From: Sambucus nigra
Lineage: Eukaryota > Streptophyta > Magnoliopsida > Dipsacales > Adoxaceae
Reading direction: 5' to 3'
DNA: 64,000 bases
Assembly: GCA_949130495.1 (NCBI GenBank)
Contig: OX422208.1
Coordinates: forward strand, 398,248,561 to 398,312,560
The notes beneath the pieces are model-generated. The model made no database searches, was not told where the DNA came from, and was given only the letters and a program-made list of their open reading frames with translations. Made by a program: the position numbers and the translations under genes. Numbering within the stretch: the stretch's first letter is position 1; every line of letters begins with the position of its first letter. This document shows, one piece after another, positions 55,683-64,000 of this stretch.

Positions 55683-58487
55683 TGTAACACCCCATAATTT
55701 TGAGTATTTATAATTTGGTATTTAAATTATACGTGTGTACGTAATTTAAAATAAATTGTGCACGTAATTTCAAAAAATTGAAAAATAATGTGAATTTGAA
55801 TAAATATTAATTAGTACGAAATGGATTAATATTTATGTGATTTGATATTTACTAGTATGATCAAATAAATAAATTAATATCAAATGGTAGTTATGTCGTA
55901 AATGAGTAAACATGACGGGATTTGACAGTATCTCAATTGAGAAGCGTGTGTAAGTTATATTAGGTTGAGATGAGATAATTATGATGGATGACTCGAATGA
56001 TGATTTCGAGTGCACGATTGATCCGGGATAGATCAAAATAATCAAAATTAAGAACCCTGGGTTAGTGATTGGGGTTCGAGGGATTTTTAAACTAGTAGGG
56101 ACTCGTATAGGGGCATTTTAGTCATTTTGACGGAATGTGAAAGGAAATTTCATAATTCATCTTATAAAATGAAGGGTTTGGCTGAGTTGAACAATCATTT
56201 CACAATATCTAAAGGTTTCTTTAAGTCACACCAAAGGTTAGAGAGAAATTGAAGAGAAAATAGGAAAAAAACTCTAGGGTTCATGGGAGAGCTAGAGGAA
56301 AATCAAGGGAGAATCAAATTAGAGAAGTGAGGGAGGATTTCTGGAATTTTAATCATCTTCAAAGGAAGATCTTCAATTGAATTCAAACCTTAAGAATATT
56401 AAGGTAAGTAATTATCTTGCCAAATGATTCTGTATGGGATTCATTTCATATCATGGTTGGACAATGGTTTTTGGGTGGGATTCATATGCAATTGGGTTTT
56501 GGAGAAATGAATTCATAATGAAATTGTGTGATTTATTTAAATTGAATTATGGAAAATTTAAATCCCATGTAGATAAATGAATCATTGATTTAGAAGGCTG
56601 AGAAATTATTAACTATTGTGGTATTGTGAGAATTTCATAATGTTTAGAAATTAAGTCTAAATCCCATGTAGTGATCATGTGTAGATGAATTTTCTATTAA
56701 TTGGATTTATTTCATATTTAGGTTTTATGAAAATTAATAATCATTGAGAAAATATGATTTGGGATTGATTAATTAAGATTAAACTTTGCTGAAAATCGAA
56801 ATGGGAAGAACTGGGTTTGTCTGCAGGGGCGAGTCGGTTCGCACTCAAGCCGAACTGTTTCGGTGTACTTGTTACAACCAGGTTGGGTTATTTGAGATAA
56901 TTTGGTTGTGATTTAATTTGGGGTTAAACTATGATATTCGAAAATAGTTTGGGACTTCAAAAAAATGGTTAACGTTGTTAAAAATGCCTTGGGATGAATA
57001 TGGATACATCTGAGGTATGAACGGGAATATAGAAAGGAATTATACTTGGGAAATTCATTAAAGGATTTATAATGAAAATTCGAAAAAATGGGGATATGGG
57101 CTGGTGGAAAATAGTACGTATCCAGAAATGAAAGTTAAAGAATCTATTAATTAAACACATAAATGTTTAAATAATTAGGAAAGGAAATGATTTTTGGAAA
57201 TTATAGGCCAATGCTACGAGTGATAGGCACAGTTAGCTGAATTTTTAGAATTATACGAGTATATATATATATATATATGTTTGTGTGTGTGTGTGTGTGT
57301 GTGTGTGATATAATTGTATGAACATACCACTCTTATTCTATCATCAAAGGTTGCACAATGTGGATGATCTTCCCTGGCGAATATTAGAAGACTTAGTATT
57401 GACCCCAAGTTATAGCGCCATGCATGTCCCCTTGTGAGGTTGGAGTTCGAAGTGAGGTAATTTTGGTATGGTTATGACTCACTATTGAAGGACTATGACC
57501 GCCTCCAATACATTTACGATTTATCGGGTTTGGTATGAGATTCTGACCTGGTGTGTGTATGCCTTGGAGCATGATAGCATTTTAGAGACCCGCATCTAGT
57601 GAGCTATTACTCTGAGGGATGGCAGTTATATAGGACATATGTGTGCTTGTTGTGTTATAGAATATACGTATATAAATGTGCAAAAAATATATACGGACTT
57701 AAGACATTAATTGTGGGCAATGATGTAATATCTAGTGAAAGTTATTGAAAATGATTCAATAGATTATAATTGAGAATTATAACTATTAAACGGATGTGAA
57801 AATTAATTTTATAAATTACACGTGACATAGGATAGCATGTGGACTTGAGGATATTGGAGACTAGTCAGGCGGGATAGCATAACTATGGGTTAAAATACAT
57901 ATGTTAAGTGGCACTATAGTTGAGGGGTGAGTTTTATCTCCTGTGTGCGACACCAATTTAAATTTGTAAGAAAATATTCATAATTATTATGCATTTCAAT
58001 TACTTGCAAAATATTTTCAAAAGATTTTAGGCTCTGACCCGTATCAAAATTTTTTTAATTTTTTTTAGGTGTTTAGCCACAGGGACACCAAACACGAGTC
58101 TCTATTGTAGGTTAGCGAAGCTATAACAGTTGTGGAGTGTTGAAGGGAGTTGATATAGCCATTTCCATTCTTGTTATTCTATACATGATTAGTCTCTTTA
58201 CTATTCGGGCGTGTTGCCCATGTCAGACAGTTTTATTACATTTTATTTTATTTTAGCTGTGGGGATTATTCTATGGATGTTATACTGATGGCTTATTTGG
58301 TAAATTTTGGCATCTAATAAATTTGAGTGTTCAGACTAGTTATGTGATTATGGATTGCTTTATTTATTTGAATGAGTTATGGTTTTAACTAGATTTTGTC
58401 GTGTCACTTGAATAAAGTTAAAAGAAAAATTGACACAAGCTTAATTAAATAACATGTGATTAGTAATTAGTTATTTTTTATTTTACA
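55683..58487 (+). mobile_element. Solo chromovirus LTR (about 2.8 kb)
   Basis: It begins TGTAACACCCCATAATT and has the internal block GTGTTTAGCCACAGGGACACCA (58070-58091) shared with the LTRs at 44526 and, inverted, at 23352. The right end is uncertain (TTTTACA at 58487 is the best candidate), and no clean target duplication was found (TCAGT on the left). Confidence 0.6.
57260..57308. repeat. (AT)n(TG)n microsatellite
   Basis: AT repeats 57260-57278 then TG repeats 57281-57308, inside the solo LTR. Confidence 0.95.
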
Positions 58488-58489
58488 TT

Positions 58490-59036
58490 TGAGTGACGAC
58501 CATTACCCTCGTTGGCCTTATAATAATTTTCCTCAAGTATTCATGCCTAAGGATTACTATATTCTTAACATGGTTATTTCTTTAAGCATTTTACTGACGA
58601 CGCATCCACACGAGATTTCCATGAAATATGCCCACTTGTTGTACCCCGCTGAATATGATGCTCGTTATTTGGATTTAATAATCATGGTCTTTGACCTTAT
58701 CATGTCTTATTCGAAGTATGACATAATGTGTCATGCATTGCCTTTCGATTGTTTGATCTACACTTGCTTTTGGTGTTATGGGTTCCTTTTCTTTCGGATG
58801 AACTGACAGAAAAACCTCAGTGGATGATCACAATGCAATCACACCACAACTCGATCACTCAGTTGGGAAACTGCTATAGTTTACCCATTCTATCACACGT
58901 TATACCTCCTCGATACCGTGCTCCACCTCTTTCTGGTACTTTTTGTGAACTATATGTACAAATTACTTCACAAGGATATTTATATGGATTGCTATCCGGT
59001 TGGACTCCTCTATACAAGTTTAGCTTTTACCGTTAA
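58490..59036 (+). pseudogene. Unrecognised decayed coding segment
   Basis: Two overlapping + strand frames (to 58806 and from 58728 to 59036) look like one coding stretch with a frameshift, for example PRWPYNNFPQVFMPKDYY and later VIPPRYRAPPLSGTFCELY. I recognise no domain. It lies upstream of a copia PPT and LTR, so it may be retroelement interior, or an older gene piece interrupted by the LTR at 55683. Confidence 0.3.
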
Positions 59037-59925
59037 TTGGTTCTTCCCCTTTTTAAACTTTTGAAGCATATTAACGTGAGACCAAAATTCAGCTAGATCA
59101 AGTTTGGGATGCCTTACATGATGTCTAGTCGAACTTTTGGGATCTCAAGATCTTTATAGAGAATAAAAAAGGAAAATGAGATGTTGCTTTAGTTAAAAGT
59201 CTTTTATGGTTTTTGATTTAGCATTTAACATTTGTTGTTTATCTCTTATATAAACCGTGTAACTCTCATTTAGTTTAATGCTTATAAGTTTTTAACACGA
59301 GTTTATTATATATCTTTGTTTGATATATTGTGCCTCTCCACGTGTAGTTGTTGGTATGGTATCTTAGGTCCGTCTATCACATATTTCATATCTAGCCTAG
59401 ATTATTCCATCATTTTCTCACTCACTATATGGTTCTATCTCATTTTGTTAATTTGGTTAATATGTTCACGCTCATTAGTTGCCTAATGTGTACTTAGTTT
59501 TTTCCTTTGTCTCCTTACATGACAAAAAGGAGAGAGGTTTATAGATAAGGGGAGTACATAATATTGAGAATGTTATATTATATAGAGTGTTTGTATGCTA
59601 GTTCATGTTTGTTAGGAGGAATTGCAAGTTAAGGGGAAGGGGTTACTTTAGTAATTTTATGTTCACATGTAAACATATTTGTATCCACATGTTTCATCGT
59701 AATATTCTTATTTTTTTGTCTCAATATTACACATTGATATTTGATGAGTTTGATAGTATGTGACTAGAAAATAGGTATAAGAAGCTCCTTATAAGTCTCT
59801 GAGTGTCTTGTCTTTTGTTACTTGTTATTGTGTTGTATATACCTAATACGTCTTTGGGATGGCAAGTCATGTCGTAGGTGGTAGATTTGATTCAGCTGCT
59901 TGTAATTTTTGGCACATAATAGACT
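59037..59925 (+). other. Non-coding interior before copia 3' LTR
   Basis: AT-rich, no gene. A purine run AAAAAGGAGAGAGG near 59524 resembles a secondary polypurine tract. Confidence 0.4.
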
Positions 59926-59937
59926 AATGGGGGAGAT
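59926..59937 (+). promoter_or_regulatory. Polypurine tract of copia element
   Basis: AATGGGGGAGAT directly before TGTAAGAGTATAATATACTC. Confidence 0.7.
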
Positions 59938-61320
59938 TGTAAGAGTATAATATACTCATGTGCCCCATAACATTTGAATTGTCTTATTCCGTTTTATAAA
60001 AATACATTTCGAGTTTAGTCCAAGAGGTCTCCGAAAATCTTCACCAAACTCATACTGGATCATTCATGCTATTTGCCTCGATTTAATCATTGAGGATAAA
60101 TGTATATGTTTTCTAGCGGACTTAGAGTCACCCTTGGTTCAAAATACTTTTCATAATTGGAAAATCTTATTCTTTTAACCTTATGGTCCTTTTTGATATT
60201 GATAAATCCAAGACGCTATATTCTTCCTATACAAAAACTTATGTTTTTAAATTCATCTTTGTGCTTAGAATTATGCTTATCCTTGGTTAAATAGGAGAAA
60301 AATTCTATATTTTGTGAAACTTGCAAAACATGGCAATTTTTATCTCCATTCGTGACTTAGTTAACTTATATCTCGTAGAGAGAAAGAAGACTTCACGTTA
60401 GTGAAAACTCTAAATCACTGGTAGTGACTTTAGAAACTATGTCAGTGTAAAAAAACTGGTCTCTCACCGACCTTATTCACTAGTGTTTCGATTCAACGAA
60501 ATAGACTTTACGTTAGCGAAGATTCTATCTCGCTGGTCACGATTTGATGTAACCCATGTTGAAAATATCTGGTAACATGTGCGAACTGATTCACTGACTT
60601 TTCCATCAGTGAACTAAGTTGTCGATGCAACGAAGGTGCCCACGATTCCATCAGTTTTAACACCTCTTGAGACCTTTATCTTTATACCTCGTTGGAAGTT
60701 GTGCCAAGACACAATATTTATTTATAAATGATAAAAATGATTTCCAAGCCTATTCAGTTACCTCATACGAGTGTTACCCCACTTTGCTTCATAGATAAGT
60801 ACTATATATACTCTTGCTTGCACTATTCTTCCATGTTGATTTAAGAGTACTTTTATTAGAAAAGAGATAAAGAAATTATTCAGCGTTTTAAAAGAAGCAA
60901 TCTTTTTTTATTAATCTCTTATGAAAATTTTAAGCTTTTGAGTCATTCTAGAACCCTTTAAAATAAGACTTTTATACTCAATCAAGTTTTGACAAATCTT
61001 TTTTTAAATATTATTTGTATTTGAGTATGACCTTCTTTCAAGCTTGAAAAAAATGCACTCGTGAGTTTTTAAGAGAAATCAAATATTTTGCTACATATTG
61101 TCAACCTTAGGATATCCTCACACATCCTAGTTGTAGTTTGTGGTTACTCGGTGGTTCCCTTGCATAAAAATAAAGTGGTCTTCCAATTTAAATGAATATT
61201 TTGGCACTGCAAGACTTGAAGACATTGGACGAGTCCAAAACCGATCGCGACTGCATAGTGTTCTCCACCCGTTGGCACTTTCCTAAAAGGATACGGTGGA
61301 AAAGAGTTGATAGTTGGCCA
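59938..61320 (+). mobile_element. Copia 3' LTR (about 1.38 kb)
   Basis: It starts TGTAAGAG after a polypurine tract. The 3' half matches 20555-21232, and the two sequences diverge after GTTGATAGT..CCA / CTATCA, which sets the right end near 61320. Inverted motifs such as TTCACGTTAGTGAA (60393-60406) lie in the middle. Confidence 0.65.
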
Positions 61321-62617
61321 ATGCATTATTTTATTATAAGTCATTGTCTTTTATTTGTAATACTCTACCATAGTACATTTATTGTTCATTTTGGTGCGAG
61401 ATTTTTTCTCGTTAATGGGTTTTTCCTTGTACATCAGTATCGTGTGAATTGTTTTATCTTTCCTCATACTAGAATCACTTGTATTAATTTGAAGTAAAAT
61501 TGATTATATTCTAATAATGATAATATATTTGTGTCACATAGACTTTTATGATGTTTTTAACCCATTGATTCATTTTTATCCCTCATTGGTAATTTGATTT
61601 TAATTGGGTAACTACCGTCGAGAGCTCGCATTCTCAAAATCATTATAAATAACTTTGGGGATAACATAAGATGGTGTATTCTTATAGAGGATAATGAATG
61701 GGTTATGATTGTGTTGAGATATTATAATAAGAAGGTGTATGTCTATAAAGAGATTTTAATGAGGGAATGGTAAAAACGCATTGATTAAATGAATTAAGAT
61801 GATTTGTGGTAACTTTAGATGCCAGGAATGCGATGAGACTCAGATTATGGAGTGATTTTTTTGTTTTTGATTTGGTAGTTTTTTTTAAATGAGTCAACCC
61901 CGTTTTCCTAATTTTAGTCAACTAAATTCTTCAAATTTGATTTTTTTTTCATAACTTTGTATTTAATTGTTTGTATGGTTATTTTGAAAGTTGGTGATTT
62001 GATAAGTGTTATGTGAGTACTCAATAAAAATTTTGTGTTAGGAAGGAGGATTTATGGTCTTAATAAGGGATAATATGGAGAATTGTTGACTTTAAGCTAT
62101 AATGATATAACAATGTTTGTGCAAGAAATTGTAAAAATAATAAGAAACACGATTCATTATTTATTTCCAAATATATAAACAAGTAAACATGATGTTATAT
62201 TTTATAATGGTCGAGTAGTTTACAAACGTCATCACCATTTTCTTTAATGGAAAATTTTCTTTCTTAGTCTTTAATAATAGTTTTGATCATATTGCCGCCT
62301 TCATGTTAGAAAGAACTTGATGGCTTATTTGTGGATAATGATGATAAATTATTTATGACTGCAAATTTTATGAAAGATGGAATGGCCATGCTAGAGGTTT
62401 AATGGACGTACTATGAGAAATTATATTTTGGTTTGCAAGTAATTTTATTTATTCAAATAGAAATTTCTTATATATTAACCTATGAAAGCCATCCATTTGT
62501 TTTTCACATCCACACCAAGTGAAGTAAATTCTAGGTAGATGTCCAACTCATTAAACATAAAAGCATCCCTTCCCACAATATTTCTTTTTGATGTTAGAAT
62601 TAGTAAGTGGGAATAAT
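61321..62617. other. AT-rich spacer
   Basis: Short frames only; I see no element ends, RNA gene or coding pattern. Confidence 0.5.
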
Positions 62618-62900
62618 TTGAATATAATGGGGAAGGAGTATGAATTATTTTTTTACGCGGTTCAGCCGTGCCTACATCCACACGAGACGACATTCGAGAA
62701 CTTCAATATCTTCCTCTCACTAAGGTGGAACAAATAACTTAAAAAAATATTACACACGTTATAATCATAACCAACCAGATAACTCTTTCTTGTCCTTGCG
62801 GATATGACCGAGATCAATGACTCATTCCTTCCGTTCTGTCATAAAAGCCATCCTTGAAGATATAATGGAGTTATCACTATAAATAAAAAGATAAAAACAA
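62618..62900 (-). mobile_element. Scrap of copia LTR
   Basis: ACGCGGTTCAGCCGTGCCTAC and CATTCGAGAACTTCAATATCT (62655-62712) match the block at 52664-52725 in the outer copia LTR. The ends are not defined. Confidence 0.45.
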
Positions 62901-63436
62901 TTTGTTTCTCCAAGACATTTCTTTTTTATTGAAGAAGAACTTGTCTCTCTAGAAGGTTAAAGCCTTTTCTTTTTGTCAAACTAATGACTAAAATTGTGTG
63001 AGTGTTGTGGTATTTTTGCTTTCTCTTTTTTTCTTTCTTTTGAAATTTCAACTAATTTAATGGAGCTTTCATATTATTTATCAACTCTTGCATGTGAAAC
63101 ATAATGGTTGGGAAACAAAACAAGTGATTTTGTGAAATTGCTTTGTACGCATAGCGATAGTCTTCTATTTTATTCATGTTTAGTGGACTGAATCAAATTT
63201 AGTGACTAAACCTCCCGCAGATTTAGTAAGTTGCTAGTCAATTCCATTTACACAGTTTTAATCAGGACGATTGAATATTGGGATGAGGTGTAGTTAGTGC
63301 ATATATTCTATATTCAAAACTTGAGAATCCCTTGGGGCGGGTCATCAATTTTCCATTTGGATATTTTAGTAAAAGAGCATGTAATATTGTGTTGACAAGT
63401 GCAAGGCCGACAAACCAATTTTGTGTAGGTTAATAA
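62901..63436. other. Spacer upstream of host gene
   Basis: AT-rich, with no gene or element seen. Confidence 0.45.
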
Positions 63437-63470
63437 TTGAAATTGAAATGGATAATGCCACGAGGCCATA

Positions 63471-63478
63471 ACACGTGT
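63471..63478 (+). promoter_or_regulatory. G-box-like element
   Basis: ACACGTGT, the core bound by plant bZIP and bHLH factors, about 95 bp upstream of the TATA box. Confidence 0.4.
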
Positions 63479-63564
63479 CCCGTAGAGCAATCTGACGGCA
63501 ACCACACCGGAATATTCCCCAGCGATGTAGGACTCAAAGTTGGACTTAGCCTTTTCCCGAAAAC

Positions 63565-63572
63565 TATAAATA
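63565..63572 (+). promoter_or_regulatory. TATA box of host gene
   Basis: TATAAATA. Transcription from about 30 bp downstream would give a leader of roughly 140 nt, C-rich and stop-free, before the ATG at 63739. Confidence 0.55.
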
Positions 63573-63738
63573 CTTCTCATTGTGAGCACCCCCAAATATC
63601 GTGCCCTAGACCCATACCCCTCGCCGCAACACAATTCCTTCCCCATTCCCAGCAATCCCATCTTTCCCCCTCAACTTCAACTCACAATCAGCTCAATCCG
63701 TTCCCATCACTTGTTTTAACTTCGGATGAGTTGCTGTG

Positions 63739-63850
63739 ATGGACGCGGTTGAGTTACCTCTTCCTACGGTTTCAAAACTTATGGGATCGGAGGGTTTTGC
63801 GGCTGTTAGGCCTACAATCGACACTTGCACTTCTTTTCTACCCCAAAGAG
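63739..63850 (+). CDS. First exon of an unrecognised host gene (partial)
   Basis: ATG at 63739 opens a frame that begins MDAVELPLPTVSKLMGSEGF and reaches Gln-Arg before a probable donor AAAGAG|GTTTGC. After 63851 the sequence turns into CT-rich, intron-like DNA, and the frame soon stops (63933). Two acceptors are in view: TTTCTTTAG at 63969, which would bring an immediate stop, and GGCTTCTAG at 63990, which keeps the frame to the window edge. The context (TATA box, G-box, balanced codon use) is unlike the transposons to the left. I do not recognise the protein; too little is present. Confidence 0.5.
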
Positions 63851-64000
63851 GTTTGCTTCTCTCTCTCTCCCCCTCTCTGTATGTTTGGCTTTATTTACTT
63901 CTTTTCTATTTGAAAGATGATATTTTCAACTAGCCAAGATTTGATGGGTTTGGGGTTTGGTTTCTTTAGGATATTGAATTTGGCTTCTAGGGACAGAATG

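Overview
This is a plant nuclear window made almost entirely of transposable elements. The evidence is LTR retrotransposons of plant-specific lineages, primer-binding sites for plant initiator tRNA-Met and for the tRNA used by Tat/Ogre elements, a plant-mobile-domain-like gene, LTRs of 1.1 to 4.3 kb, and AT-rich spacers. I see no rRNA, tRNA or CRISPR. The host is an angiosperm; I cannot name the species. The only likely host gene is a first exon at the far right edge (63739 onward). All assignments were made by eye.

Layout. (1) 1-4512: 3' part of a Ty1/copia Sirevirus-like element (+ strand) with a gag tail, no pol, and a 3' LTR that carries a PIF/Harbinger-type element (2784-3896, TSD TTA). 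(2) 4513-20554: a Ty3/gypsy Tat/Ogre-lineage element on the - strand. It has a 4.3-kb 5' LTR (16281-20554), a PBS, and decayed gag, PR, RT, RNase H, second RNase H and INT. Two decayed genes run in antisense (+ strand) beyond pol, one resembling a plant mobile domain. Its 3' LTR is not in the window. (3) 20555-23289: remnants of two copia LTRs. (4) 23290-54300: a stack of nested insertions. A - strand copia-type element with about 1.9-kb LTRs and a non-coding interior was hit by a Tekay-like chromovirus (23352-44447, TSD GATAT) and by another chromovirus LTR (solo, 44526-47813). The chromovirus was hit by a young copia element (29176-39021, TSD CTATC, two 1970-bp LTRs about 98% alike) and by a solo Sirevirus-like LTR (40263-41415). 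(5) 54301-61320: a further solo chromovirus LTR (55683 to about 58487) inside old sequence that ends in a copia PPT and LTR (59938-61320). (6) 61321-63436: AT-rich spacer with one LTR scrap. (7) 63437-64000: promoter and first exon of an unrecognised host gene.

The only element that looks close to coding-competent is the copia element at 29176-39021. Its PR-INT-RT-RNase H frame is open from end to end, but one frame break separates gag from pol. The most unusual items are the antisense genes of the Tat element, a regular array of small hairpins with a shared 5-nt loop inside the non-coding copia interior (about 50859-51107), and the recurrence in unrelated LTR families of short, family-specific palindromes.
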